A stretch of 55,417 nt of DNA from CAYUMU01 sp964445985 (GCA_964445985.1 CAYUMU010000041.1:1-55417); one strand, 5' to 3'. Shown: positions 7,811 through 16,334, numbered from the stretch's first letter. Notes: a model not told the origin generated them from the sequence alone. Made by a program: numbers and translations.

Positions 7811-9247
7811 ATGGAACCTTCCCGCTGGCTAAAATTTTTGAGCCCATGGTTGGCCATTTGGATGGTTGGTCTGGCTCACGCGGACGAATCACCGCCCCCC
7901 GTTCGCTCGCAATCTGCCTGGAAGACCGAGCGCTTGGTCACCACCAACGGCAAAGTTCATGAAGGATTGACGGAGCTGCGCGACGCGGAGCGGGTGGTGT
8001 TTCTGGAGCTTGTTCGCCCCCCCGGCCGGCCGATGTTTGCCGTTCGTCGCCCCTACCCGCTCTCCGAGATTCGCTCGCTGGAGACGCTCAGCCCGGCCGA
8101 TCGCGACGCATTCAGGGCTCATTGGCATCGGCATTTGCGGCGTGCCCGCATCGATTCCGAGCGACTCGACCAGCTTGAGTTGCAGCGAGTGAGCGCCGCC
8201 ACGGAGCCTCCGGCGTTCCAGTATCAAGGCGCGTGGTTTGCTCTCACGGCCCAGGCCGAAGAAGCCGCGACGCGGCAAACGATTGCCCACCTGGAACAAA
8301 CCTTTGCCGCCCTGCGTCACTTGCTGCCCCCGCAACCTCAGCTTCCCGAACACCGGCTTACGGTGCGGCTATTTTCCCAGCGCGACGAATACGTGCGTTT
8401 CTCGCGCCAGGCGGGCCTGGACTTGGAGCACACGGCCTATTTCGACGCGGAGCAGAACATAATCGCAATGCACTCGCAGTTGGAGCGCATTACTCTCGAG
8501 TCGGAAGCGGCCTCGCAAACATACGACGAGTGGCGCATCCAACTGGAAACGCTACGGAAGGAGTTGCCTGAGCGTTTGAAAGACGAACGCGCCAAGTTGG
8601 AAATGGCGCAGCGTCCCGAGGCCGAAGTTCGGCAGTACCTGGTGCGGCTGCGTTCCGAGCTGAATAAGCGGATCGACGCGCTGAAAGGCGCGATGGACCG
8701 CGCGAATCGCCAGAAACAGCAGCGGATCGACGAGCAGACCGCCGCCTGGCTCAAAACGCTGCGACACGAAGCCTGCCACGCCTACGTGCAAAACTATCTG
8801 TTTCCGTTGCAGCGATACCGGGTGCCCACCTGGTTGCACGAAGGCCTGGCCCAGGTCTTGGCGCATGGCATTTTGGAAGACGGCCTGCTCCGGGTCGATG
8901 CCCCCGATCCGGAGGTGCTGAAACAGCTGCAAGCCGACCTCCGCGGCGAACCGCTGCCGTTGGAGCAACTGCTGCGAGCCCAGAATGCCGACTTCTTGGT
9001 CACAACCCCCGACGATCGAGAATCGTCGCGCCGACTCTACGCCTACGCCTGGGGCCTGACCTGGTTTCTGTTGTTCGACGAACAGCAAGGGTGGACCGTC
9101 GACCAGTTTGCCCAATTGGTGCGCCCCGAAGAAAAGGGCGAAACCTACGATGCCGCGGAGCGATTTGCCCGCGTGGTCGGCGAAGATCGCGCGGCCTTTG
9201 AGCAACGGTGGCGGGCGGCGATGCGGGAGTGGACGCCAACTCGCTAG
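7811..9247 (+). CDS. DUF1570-type secreted HExxH metalloprotease-like protein
   Basis: The protein has 478 residues with an N-terminal signal peptide (about 1-24). The zinc-binding motif HEACH is at His319-Glu320-x-x-His323, and WLHEGLAQ supplies a second glutamate at 344. This spacing fits gluzincin peptidases and the DUF1570 family. A charged helical region (about 210-300, rich in Glu/Arg/Lys) precedes it and probably forms a coiled coil. An N-terminal part (about 40-90) has short strands with REVVFLEL-like character. It likely cleaves peptides outside the cytoplasm, but activity is inferred. A TTG codon directly before the ATG is an alternative start. Confidence 0.82.
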   Translation: MEPSRWLKFLSPWLAIWMVGLAHADESPPPVRSQSAWKTERLVTTNGKVHEGLTELRDAERVVFLELVRPPGRPMFAVRRPYPLSEIRSLETLSPADRDAFRAHWHRHLRRARIDSERLDQLELQRVSAATEPPAFQYQGAWFALTAQAEEAATRQTIAHLEQTFAALRHLLPPQPQLPEHRLTVRLFSQRDEYVRFSRQAGLDLEHTAYFDAEQNIIAMHSQLERITLESEAASQTYDEWRIQLETLRKELPERLKDERAKLEMAQRPEAEVRQYLVRLRSELNKRIDALKGAMDRANRQKQQRIDEQTAAWLKTLRHEACHAYVQNYLFPLQRYRVPTWLHEGLAQVLAHGILEDGLLRVDAPDPEVLKQLQADLRGEPLPLEQLLRAQNADFLVTTPDDRESSRRLYAYAWGLTWFLLFDEQQGWTVDQFAQLVRPEEKGETYDAAERFARVVGEDRAAFEQRWRAAMREWTPTR

Positions 9248-9566
9248 GCAGAGTGGGGATTGAACTTTGCCGCACGGGTGCCCTTGCTCATGTTGCAGAT
9301 GTACCTAGGCAACAAAAGTGTGCCAGTTTGCGAGCGAATCGGCCCACCACCATCCCATTCGCTATCCACGCTCGCAAGCAGTGCCGAACCGCCCTCGAGT
9401 TGGCCAACAAAGTGGCACGCCCGCCTCCGCCGCGCACTGCTTGCGGTCGTGACAAGCGTGCTTTGCAAGGGATACCGGATTCGACCGCAAGCAGTGGCAC
9501 GCCGAATGGAGTTGGCCGGATTGACCTTTCGCAGGCATGGTAGGAATTCCGCCTGTCCCCGTGCTG
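9248..9566. other. Convergent intergenic region with inverted and direct repeats
   Basis: CACTGCTTGCGGTCG (9435-9449) and its exact reverse complement (9482-9496) form a 15-bp inverted repeat. GCAAGCAGTG occurs once more at 9374-9383, and GAGTTGGCC occurs twice. No gene is seen. Confidence 0.6.
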
Positions 9567-10262
9567 TTAGCGTTGCAGCGGCGGACGGCTACCCGGCGTG
9601 CCGGGGGCGTTGGCTTGCAGCACGCCCGAGTTGGGATCGCTGAATTGGGTTTGATCGCCAGGCGCCTCGGTGCCCACCGGGGTTTGGCCGCCGGCTGGCG
9701 GTTGCATTTGAATGGCGGTTTGCTGAGCTCGGCGAATGGCTTCTTGTTCCACTATTTCTTGCTGTTGAAGCATGTGGTCGGGGTCTTCGAAGTCGAGGGC
9801 CACCGGGGCCAGGTCTTCGAAGGGCTTGGTGATCATGCCGGCAATCCGCCAACCTTCGGGATCGTTGCGCAGCACCCAAATGTAGTCGTCGCTGTATTGG
9901 TCTTCGCCTTCACCTTCGGTCCAGGTGCTCAGCACGTGCGCGCCCTCGCCATCGCCGATGGTTTCCACGCCTTGCACCACGAACTGGGCCGTATTGCTGC
10001 CCGGCGGGGCCACGCGGAGTTCGCGAGCGCTGGTTTCCTTGAGCGCCGTCTTGGTGAGCAGACCTTCGGCGGTGCGATCGTCGCCCGCTTTGACGGCGCC
10101 CAGGAAGGTTTCCACAATTTGTTGCGGCGTGCGGCCATCGTGCTTGACCGTTTGCTGTTCACCGCCGTTTTCCACGTTCACGGCGGGCTGTTCGCTGCCG
10201 CAACCCACACAAAATGCCACGGCGGCCACGGCGCCTGCTATCTTCCAACGCCCGCAAGTCAT
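9567..10262 (-). CDS. Putative lipoprotein, function unknown
   Basis: The protein has 231 residues. It starts at ATG 10262, with GAGGGAA just upstream. The N-terminus MTCGRWKIAGAVAAVAFCVG followed by Cys-Gly is a lipoprotein signal with Cys near residue 21. The body has NGGEQQTVKHDGRTPQQIVE, a helical stretch (ETFLGAVKAGDDRTAEGLLT), and a strand-rich part ending in YIWVLRNDPEGWRIAGM, which resembles an NTF2-like or SnoaL-like fold seen in small periplasmic proteins (inference). The C-terminal 60 residues are Gln/Pro/Ala-rich and probably disordered. It may be the last gene of the rluB-pyrK run, 158 bases downstream of pyrK. Confidence 0.68.
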   Translation of the reverse strand: MTCGRWKIAGAVAAVAFCVGCGSEQPAVNVENGGEQQTVKHDGRTPQQIVETFLGAVKAGDDRTAEGLLTKTALKETSARELRVAPPGSNTAQFVVQGVETIGDGEGAHVLSTWTEGEGEDQYSDDYIWVLRNDPEGWRIAGMITKPFEDLAPVALDFEDPDHMLQQQEIVEQEAIRRAQQTAIQMQPPAGGQTPVGTEAPGDQTQFSDPNSGVLQANAPGTPGSRPPLQR

Positions 10263-10420
10263 TGTTCCCTCCTCAGAAGCTGGTTGACGGTTCGCGCCGC
10301 TTTCAGATCGAAGTTCCGGCGATAAACGGGGCGGGAGTGTGACAAACTTGCCACGGGTCGTCAAGACAGGTTGAACGAGCGCGATTGCGGAGTTGCGGGG
10401 GGGCGCCGGGCGAGGGAAAC

Positions 10421-11341
10421 TCAATCCCAGGCCAGGCTGCTAGCGGCAAACACCGGGCCTTCCACGCAGGTGCGGCGATAGTCCCAGCCGCCGTCCTCCT
10501 GGCGAACTTTGGCCACGCAGCTAAAGCAGATGCCAATCCCGCAGGCCATCGGTGTTTCCAGCGAAACATCGCACGGAATGTCGCGGGCCAAAGCCAGCTG
10601 GGCCACTGCTTCCATCATTTTCTCAGGGCCGCAGCACAGGATTCGTACGGCGGTGCGATTTGATGAAGCGGGTGAAGCTACCGAAGTTGCTGCCGGGCTG
10701 CCATCCAATGCTTGCTTGAGCAGGTCGGTCACCAGCCCATGGTGGCCGGCCGAACCGTCGTCGGTGGCGATTTTGACTTCCACGCCACGCTTTTCGAAGT
10801 CCTCCACGCCCGCCAGGTATTCGGCGGTTCGCACGCCATAGCACAGCGTGACACGTCCGGCCCACGGTAAAGCTTGCGGTGAAGTTCGCGGCGGGTCACC
10901 GTATTGGCGATGCCCCAGGTACTGCTGAGCGACGGCGGGAAATGGCGTCTGGCCAATGCCGCCGGCGACCAAAATCAGATGGTCGACGTTGGCGGCGGGG
11001 AACCCGTTGCCCAGCGGTCCCCAGACTTCCGTCTGTTGACCGGGCTGCAACAGGGAGAAACGCCGCGTCATGCGGCCAATCACCAGGTAGACCAGATCGA
11101 TGCCCTGCGGCTCGCCAGCAGGGGAATGGTAAATGTCGTACAAGGCCAGCGGACGACCCAAGAGCGGATCATCGCAACCGGCCAGGCGAACCATCACAAA
11201 TTGCCCTGGCACAATCCGGCGGGCAATCTCCGGGCATTCGATCCGCAACCGGTAGGTGTCTCGGGCCAACCGCACGTTCTCAATAACCTCGGCCGCGCCA
11301 TGCCAGGCCTGGTCGGCGAAGCAAACAGCATCCTGGTGCAT
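10421..11341 (-). CDS. pyrK: Dihydroorotate dehydrogenase electron transfer subunit
   Basis: PyrK passes electrons from dihydroorotate oxidation by PyrD type 1B to NAD+ in pyrimidine synthesis. The 306-aa product has a ferredoxin-reductase-type FAD-binding barrel with RPLALY at residues 63-68, an NAD-binding part with VAGGIGQTPF near 128, and a C-terminal 2Fe-2S centre formed by Cys267, Cys272, Cys275 and Cys292. The ATG overlaps the stop of the upstream pseudouridine synthase gene by one base (TAATG), so translation is coupled. No pyrD gene is in the window. An insertion between the NAD motif and the CYGV strand makes it longer than the usual 250-280 aa. Confidence 0.92.
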   Translation of the reverse strand: MHQDAVCFADQAWHGAAEVIENVRLARDTYRLRIECPEIARRIVPGQFVMVRLAGCDDPLLGRPLALYDIYHSPAGEPQGIDLVYLVIGRMTRRFSLLQPGQQTEVWGPLGNGFPAANVDHLILVAGGIGQTPFPAVAQQYLGHRQYGDPPRTSPQALPWAGRVTLCYGVRTAEYLAGVEDFEKRGVEVKIATDDGSAGHHGLVTDLLKQALDGSPAATSVASPASSNRTAVRILCCGPEKMMEAVAQLALARDIPCDVSLETPMACGIGICFSCVAKVRQEDGGWDYRRTCVEGPVFAASSLAWD

Positions 11342-12798
11342 TACCGCTTTCCTTTGCGCTTTCCTCGCGGGCGGGGGCCGCCGGGCAACATTTTCTTGCG
11401 TTTGCCACCAATCGCGGATCGTTGACCGCCGCGCGCATCTTCACGCGCGGGCTTGCCACCGCCAGAGGGCTTACCCGCGCGGCTTGGTTTGACCGGACGA
11501 CTGGGGGGCGCTTCGGGCTCGGATGCCGCCGGGGTCACATTGTAGTAATCGTCGCCGCCAATCACGCTGCCGGCGCGAGGCGGGCGTTGGGCTGGCGCTT
11601 TGGAACGGCCACCGGCCGAGCGCGTTCCCTTTCCGGTGGGTGGCTTACCGCCCTGCGATGTGGCGGGGCGCTTGGCTCCCCGTTGGCTCTCACGTCGCGC
11701 GTCGCGCTCGGATGCGTTCACGGAAGACCGGGCCGCGGAGGTTCGTTTGGCGGTCTTCTTGCGAAGCGGCCTCGCCGAACTGGCACTGCCTACGGAGCGC
11801 GAAGGCTTGCGACCCTCGGAGGGCGCCGCGGCACGATCAGAAGATTTCGCGGGACGGTCGGACGACTTGCCGCGACGCTCCGGCAAAGCCGTGATGCGCT
11901 CCGCGGACCCGCGACGCTCCGGCTTGTTCCCCGAGTCTTGCGCGGTTTTGCTGGACTTGCGGGGATGCTGCGTCTCGGCCCCGGTTTGTTCGGCGGCTTC
12001 GTCCTTCTTCTGCCGACTTTCGCGCACGGCCGTTTTGAGCTTTTGAATTTCGAGCGAAGTCAGCTGCCGGTACGCGCCCAAGGGCATTTCGCCCAGCCGC
12101 ACGCCGCCCATCTCCACGCGCATCAGTCGCAGCACCTTGTGGCCGACTTTGGCCAGCAGGCGGCGGATTTCGCGGTTCTTGCCTTCATCGAGGATCATCT
12201 CCAGCCAACTGGAGCGGCCTTCGGCCGATTTGATGCGGGCGTTGACCACCTTGGCAAAACCCTCGGCCAGGTACATGCCCTGCTTGAGCGTATCCAGGGT
12301 TTCTTGGGTGATATTGCCGGCCACCAGCACGTGGTAAACCTTGCGAACCCCAAATCGCGGATGCGTGAGGCCGTTGGCCAGCGCGCCATCGTTGGTCAGC
12401 AGGATCAGGCCCTCGCTGCTCATATCCAAGCGGCCAACGGGGAACACGCGAATATCGCCAGGAACCATGTCCACCACCCGCGGCCGGCCACTGGGATCGC
12501 TGGCCGTGGTGACCACGCCAGGCGGTTTGTTGAGGGCCAGGTAGCAGAAGCGCGCGGCGCGAATCGATTCGCCATCGACGCGGATCTTTTGCTGCGTGGG
12601 GTGAGCTTTGGACCCCAGCTCGGTAACCGTTTCGCCGTCGACATCAACGCGGCCGGCGGTGATCAGCTCCTCGCAAGCCCGGCGGCTGCCGAATCCGGCG
12701 GAGGCGAGAATTTTTTGCAGTCGCTGACGACCATCGCTGGCGGCGGCAGGTGACGCCGGGGTGGAGCGTTTGTGAAATTTTCGACGCGTGCGGGCCAT
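11341..12798 (-). CDS. RsuA/RluB/E/F-family pseudouridine synthase with long basic tail
   Basis: The enzyme converts specific uridines in rRNA to pseudouridine. An S4 RNA-binding domain covers about residues 24-80 (RLQKILASAGFGSRRACEEL). The catalytic domain has GRLDMSSEGLILLTNDG with catalytic Asp125, then KVYHVLVAG and EGKNREIRRLLAKVGHKVLR. These match the RluB/RsuA group. Residues from about 270 to 485 form an Arg/Lys/Ser/Pro/Gly-rich tail of low complexity, ending in a run of basic residues; such a tail probably binds RNA non-specifically. ATG 12798 (MARTRRKF) is chosen because the upstream in-frame sequence is not conserved-looking. It is coupled to pyrK by TAATG. Confidence 0.9.
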   Translation of the reverse strand: MARTRRKFHKRSTPASPAAASDGRQRLQKILASAGFGSRRACEELITAGRVDVDGETVTELGSKAHPTQQKIRVDGESIRAARFCYLALNKPPGVVTTASDPSGRPRVVDMVPGDIRVFPVGRLDMSSEGLILLTNDGALANGLTHPRFGVRKVYHVLVAGNITQETLDTLKQGMYLAEGFAKVVNARIKSAEGRSSWLEMILDEGKNREIRRLLAKVGHKVLRLMRVEMGGVRLGEMPLGAYRQLTSLEIQKLKTAVRESRQKKDEAAEQTGAETQHPRKSSKTAQDSGNKPERRGSAERITALPERRGKSSDRPAKSSDRAAAPSEGRKPSRSVGSASSARPLRKKTAKRTSAARSSVNASERDARRESQRGAKRPATSQGGKPPTGKGTRSAGGRSKAPAQRPPRAGSVIGGDDYYNVTPAASEPEAPPSRPVKPSRAGKPSGGGKPAREDARGGQRSAIGGKRKKMLPGGPRPRGKRKGKR

Positions 12799-12944
12799 GA
12801 GCGCAACCTGAAGCGAGCAACCAAGGAATGAAGAGTTCGGCGGAAAACCAGTAGGAGAGCCGAGTCGATGCGAAGCGAGCCGATCGAGGCTCCGAAGACA
12901 TTTTCCAGGCCGTGCTCGAAAGCGGCCGCAACTTTCCCTCAATG

Positions 12945-12965
12945 AATATATCAACTTGATATATT
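12945..12965. promoter_or_regulatory. 21-bp palindrome in divergent promoter region (candidate operator)
   Basis: AATATATCAA (12945-12954), one C, and the exact reverse complement TTGATATATT (12956-12965). It is an AT-rich island in a GC-rich 280-bp spacer between the divergent rluB-type gene and the SufS-like gene. The arms could overlap -10 elements in both directions. A winged-helix repressor site is a plausible reading; the regulator is not known. Confidence 0.65.
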
Positions 12966-13078
12966 ATTCGACCAGTGCCCACCCCCGGGGCGAAAAACCG
13001 CGGATTTGCTTCACTTGCCCGCGCCCGCGGCTGCATGGACCTTGTTCCTTCAATCTACCTTGCGCCAAGCCAGCTTCG

Positions 13079-14329
13079 ATGAACAACACTTGGGACATTG
13101 CCTACGCCCGCGATCAGTTTCCCGCCTTGGCTCGCCAACACCAGGGCAAACCGGTGGCCTTCTTCGATGGCCCGGCGGGCAGCCAGGTTCCTCAACGCGT
13201 GATCGACGCCGTTTCCGGCTACCTGGCGAACACCAACGCCAACCACGGCGGGCTGTTTGCCAGCAGCCAAGAAAGCGACCAGTTGCTGGACAAAGCCCAC
13301 CGTACGCTGGCCGATTTTGTGGGGGCGACCGATGCCGATGAGATTGCATTCGGCGCGAATATGACCACGCTCACGTTCGCGTTAAGCCGGGCAATCGCCC
13401 GCACTTGGCGGCAGGGCGATGAAATAATCGTGTCGCGCAGCGACCACGACGCGAATGTTACCCCGTGGGTGCTGGCGGCCCGCGATGCCGGCGTGACCGT
13501 GCGGCATATCGAGCTGCATGCTGAAGACGCCACGCTCGATTGGGACGACTTTCGTTCCAAGCTGAGCGACGCCACGCGATTGGTGGCGGTCGGTTGTGCG
13601 TCGAACGCCACGGGCACGATTCACCCCGTGCGCGCAATCATTGAGGCCGCCCATGCCGCTGGAGCCCAGGTGTTTTTAGACGCCGTGCATTACGCTCCGC
13701 ACTTGCCCATCGACGTGGCCGCTTGGGATTGCGACTACCTGGCCTGTTCGGCCTACAAATTCTTTGGGCCGCACGTGGGCGTACTGTGGGGAAAGCGGGA
13801 GCATCTGGAAGCCCTGCCGGCTTACAAGCTACGGCCGGCGCCGAGTGAACTGCCCGGCCGCTGGATGACGGGCACGCAAAACCACGAAGGAATCGCCGGG
13901 ACCGCGGCGGCCGTCGATTATCTGGCCGATTTGGGCCGCCATGCCTCAGGCTCGGGGGCCGCACTTGAGCGGCGGCCAGCCATTCTGGCGGCCTTCGACG
14001 GTATCTCACGCTATGAACAACAGCTGGCGCGGCAATTTCTCGCGGGCTTGAATGAGCTTCCCGATTTCCGGCTGTGGGGAATCGCCGACATCGATCGGCT
14101 GGCGGAACGGGCGCCCACCTTTTGCATTACCCACCGCAAATGGTCGCCCGTCGAAATGACTCAGCGACTGGCCGAGCGGGGCTTCTTTGTGTGGCACGGC
14201 AATTACTATGCCCTGCCGTTAACGCAAGCCCTGGGGCTGGAGCCCGAGGGCGCGGTGCGGATTGGCTTTTTGCACTACAATACGGCGGAAGAAGTGCGGG
14301 GCTTGCTGGAAGTGCTGCGAAGTTGGTAG
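13079..14329 (+). CDS. Class V aminotransferase, cysteine desulfurase (SufS)-like
   Basis: The 416-aa product is a PLP enzyme of the cysteine desulfurase superfamily. The PLP lysine is Lys227 in CSAYKFFGPHVG. Other family signatures are the substrate/PLP stretch FFDGPAGSQVPQ near residue 25, ANHGGLFASSQES, the SRSDHDANVTPW loop and GTQNHEGIAGTAAAVDYL. The last two are typical of the VC1184-like subgroup (TIGR01976), whose physiological substrate is not established; a mobile active-site Cys loop is not obvious. ATG 13079 follows a stretch without good coding character. It is divergent from the pseudouridine synthase gene across a 21-bp palindrome. Confidence 0.85.
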   Translation: MNNTWDIAYARDQFPALARQHQGKPVAFFDGPAGSQVPQRVIDAVSGYLANTNANHGGLFASSQESDQLLDKAHRTLADFVGATDADEIAFGANMTTLTFALSRAIARTWRQGDEIIVSRSDHDANVTPWVLAARDAGVTVRHIELHAEDATLDWDDFRSKLSDATRLVAVGCASNATGTIHPVRAIIEAAHAAGAQVFLDAVHYAPHLPIDVAAWDCDYLACSAYKFFGPHVGVLWGKREHLEALPAYKLRPAPSELPGRWMTGTQNHEGIAGTAAAVDYLADLGRHASGSGAALERRPAILAAFDGISRYEQQLARQFLAGLNELPDFRLWGIADIDRLAERAPTFCITHRKWSPVEMTQRLAERGFFVWHGNYYALPLTQALGLEPEGAVRIGFLHYNTAEEVRGLLEVLRSW

Positions 14330-14377
14330 GACGCCGCTGAGTGGAACGGCGCCCGGCAGCGGTTTCCGCCCCGGCAA

Positions 14378-15097
14378 TTACATCGCCGCCCCGGCTGGCA
14401 CCACGTAGTAGAGGATGGCCAGGAAGTGGCATGTGCTGCCGGCCAACACCCAAAGGTGCCAGATCGTGTGGTAGTAGGGCCGGCGATGCTGCAGCAGGAA
14501 GAACACGCCGATAGTAAAGCAGAGTCCGCCCGCCAGAATTAGCAGCAGGCCGCCCGCCGGCGCGTAATCGTAGATGGGTTTGGCAGCCAACACGGCCAAC
14601 CAGCCGGTGGCGATATAGGGGGCGTACGACATCTCATCTTGCGGTTTGGCCACGATCCGCGTGTAGCCACCCATCAGGGCACACCCCCAAACGAGCGCCA
14701 GCAGCGAGTATCCCCAAGGGCCTTGCAAGAAGGTCAGCAAGAACGGGGTATAAGTGCCGGCGATCAGCAGGTAAATGCAAACGTGGTCGGCCTTGCGGAA
14801 TATGCCTTTGGCGCGAGGCTGTTGCACCCCGTGATACAAGGTCGAAGCCGAGTACAGCAGCAATTGCGTCACCCCATACACGGCCACGCCCACCATGGTA
14901 ATGGTGGAGCCCGTCGCCGACGCGGCTTCCATCAGGTAATACAGGGCCGCCAGGCTGAGGATGGCGCCGGCCCCATGGGTGATCGTATTGGCGAACTCTT
15001 CCTGCAAGGCCGGCATCGAAACCGGCAAATAGGCCGTGTGATCGGCACTGGCGGGGTAGTCCGCCGGTAGATCGAGTTGGGCAATGTTGTTACTCAT
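14378..15097 (-). CDS. Hemolysin III (YqfA/PAQR) family membrane protein
   Basis: The 239-aa product has seven predicted membrane helices. Family motifs are FANTITHGAGAILSLAALYY near the N-terminus, SASTLYHGVQ, the RKADHVCIYLLIAGTYTP segment and the C-terminal HTIWHLWVLAGSTCHFLAIL. The His and Asp residues in these motifs form a metal site in PAQR homologues. The family is widespread and its function in bacteria is unclear; the hemolysin name is historical. It stands alone, convergent with the SufS-like gene. Confidence 0.93.
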   Translation of the reverse strand: MSNNIAQLDLPADYPASADHTAYLPVSMPALQEEFANTITHGAGAILSLAALYYLMEAASATGSTITMVGVAVYGVTQLLLYSASTLYHGVQQPRAKGIFRKADHVCIYLLIAGTYTPFLLTFLQGPWGYSLLALVWGCALMGGYTRIVAKPQDEMSYAPYIATGWLAVLAAKPIYDYAPAGGLLLILAGGLCFTIGVFFLLQHRRPYYHTIWHLWVLAGSTCHFLAILYYVVPAGAAM

Positions 15098-15728
15098 GGC
15101 AACCTATGCTGAAAAGGCAGGAGGGTGGGGTAACCCTTCCTCTTAAACTTCGGCAGGTAGGGGGCAGGGCGTTCAAGGTTTCACGGCCGTGAACAATTTC
15201 TCACCTGGTCGCTGGTTTTTCAATATTCCACGCACATTAACCCGTTTACCTAGTCTAGGTCGTCGCCAGGCATCTCAAGTACATCCATCCAATAATTTGG
15301 TGCATTGCGGAATAGTAAGCTCCAATTCGCGGCCAGGCGGTACTCGTCGGGGGAAATAAGTGAAGAACTGCCTTGAATCCCCAGCGTAACTGCAAAAGTG
15401 GCGCAACGGTCAAGGTGGCGATAAGCTGGGAAAAATACAACGAATATTCGCGCGAGGAATTATCTCGGCTACCAGCAAAAACGGGATAACGATGGCTTGA
15501 CAGTGGCCACCTGTTCATGTATACATATGTATCGAGATGGCATCCCATTCATTGGTGCTTTCCAAATGCGAAGCCCAGGTTGGGCGACCGTTGCAACCCC
15601 ACAAAATCGTTGGCGCAGTTGGTGGATGTGCTTGGGTGATTTGAACGCAGCTAGCGTTGGCATGCGTTCCAAGTTCTGTTAGGTTCCGGGGAATGGATTG
15701 ACGGATCACGCACCGAGGGGGGCCAAGG
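15098..15728. other. Left flank of the restriction-modification locus, palindrome-rich
   Basis: No gene is supported in these 631 bases. Palindromes are TTCACGGCCGTGAA (15180-15193), ACCTAG-T-CTAGGT (15248-15260) and ATACATATGTAT (15521-15532). The last overlaps a candidate promoter for the restriction genes. The leader between that promoter and the endonuclease start is about 190 bases and has no convincing small gene. Confidence 0.5.
15497..15532 (+). promoter_or_regulatory. Candidate promoter with overlapping palindrome for the R-M genes
   Basis: TTGACA (15497-15502), a 17-nt spacer containing the palindrome GTGGCCAC, then TATACA (15520-15525). The 12-bp perfect palindrome ATACATATGTAT (15521-15532) covers the -10 box. 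The -35 matches consensus fully. A regulator binding the palindrome would block RNA polymerase, as controller proteins do in many restriction-modification systems; no controller gene is seen here. Confidence 0.5.
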
Positions 15729-16313
15729 ATGGCCAAGAAGCATCAGCTTGAGACGACGTATGCGCTTTCATCGAGCGAATTGCTAGACGCTGTGAATTCC
15801 CGATTCAGGTTGAAAGTTGCCCTTGAGGGCGCGGTCGCCGAAGTTCAAATGGAGAAGCACATCAAGCGATTGGTGGGCACAGCGGTTGAAAGCTATCAAG
15901 ATCACGACACGGACGGACATCCCGACTTTTCGATTTGGCTTCCCGGTGAGCCAAAGCCGTTGCTTGCCGAATGCAAGAACATCCGAGAAAGCGGGAAGGT
16001 TGGTGGTGAAGCCTATCGCGAAAAAGGCAAAATCGTTGCCTATAAGGTTGAGACGCAAAAGACGAGAGCTTCAAAGGAAGACCCGACGAGTCGCTACTAT
16101 AACATTGACCATTTCCAGATTCTTGGCGTCTGCATGGGCAAGAAGACAGGGGATTGGACGGACTTTCTCTTCGCGCGAACGGATCAACTCTTACGCCAAA
16201 CCTTACACCCACACAAACTGGCAGTTCTACAGCGCGTACCGCTCCCCGATACCGAGAACATTTCGCCCTGGTATTCCGACCTTGGCGAACTAATCAAAAC
16301 ATTTCTCAAGTGA
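15729..16313 (+). CDS. Putative type II restriction endonuclease (PD-(D/E)xK)
   Basis: The protein has 194 residues. A PD-(D/E)xK nuclease core is visible: Pro65-Asp66 in HPDFSIWL, then Glu81-x-Lys83 in LLAECKN, with a 14-residue gap. An upstream Glu (about residue 42) may complete the site. The gene is followed 21 bases later by a DNA methyltransferase, which is the usual type II arrangement. Its base composition is clearly lower in GC than the flanking genes, which points to horizontal transfer. It starts at ATG 15729 with a purine-rich AGGGGGGCCAAGG stretch before it. The recognition sequence is unknown. A nuclease of another type is possible, but context makes restriction likely. Confidence 0.78.
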   Translation: MAKKHQLETTYALSSSELLDAVNSRFRLKVALEGAVAEVQMEKHIKRLVGTAVESYQDHDTDGHPDFSIWLPGEPKPLLAECKNIRESGKVGGEAYREKGKIVAYKVETQKTRASKEDPTSRYYNIDHFQILGVCMGKKTGDWTDFLFARTDQLLRQTLHPHKLAVLQRVPLPDTENISPWYSDLGELIKTFLK

Positions 16314-16333
16314 CCGACGTTTCTCAAGTGACC
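16302..16333 (+). repeat. 18-bp period duplication at the endonuclease stop codon
   Basis: TTTCTCAAGTGACC occurs at 16302-16315, including the endonuclease TGA, and again at 16320-16333 just before the methyltransferase ATG at 16335. The copies are 18 bp apart. The second copy keeps an in-register TCAAG-TGA but is not translated as part of the endonuclease. Confidence 0.85.
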
Positions 16334-16334
16334 A

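Noticed and set aside
11422..12753. A 443-codon open frame antisense to the pseudouridine synthase gene
   Set aside because: The minus strand has the S4 domain and catalytic GRLD motif. The antisense product is Gly/Arg-rich with no domain.
15255..15548. A 97-codon minus-strand frame upstream of the restriction genes, considered as a controller protein
   Set aside because: It has no helix-turn-helix pattern, faces away from the R-M genes and covers the candidate promoter.
15678..15684. GTTAGGT just upstream of the endonuclease gene, considered as a second integron cassette start
   Set aside because: No matching R'' or attC-like palindrome is found after the endonuclease or the methyltransferase.
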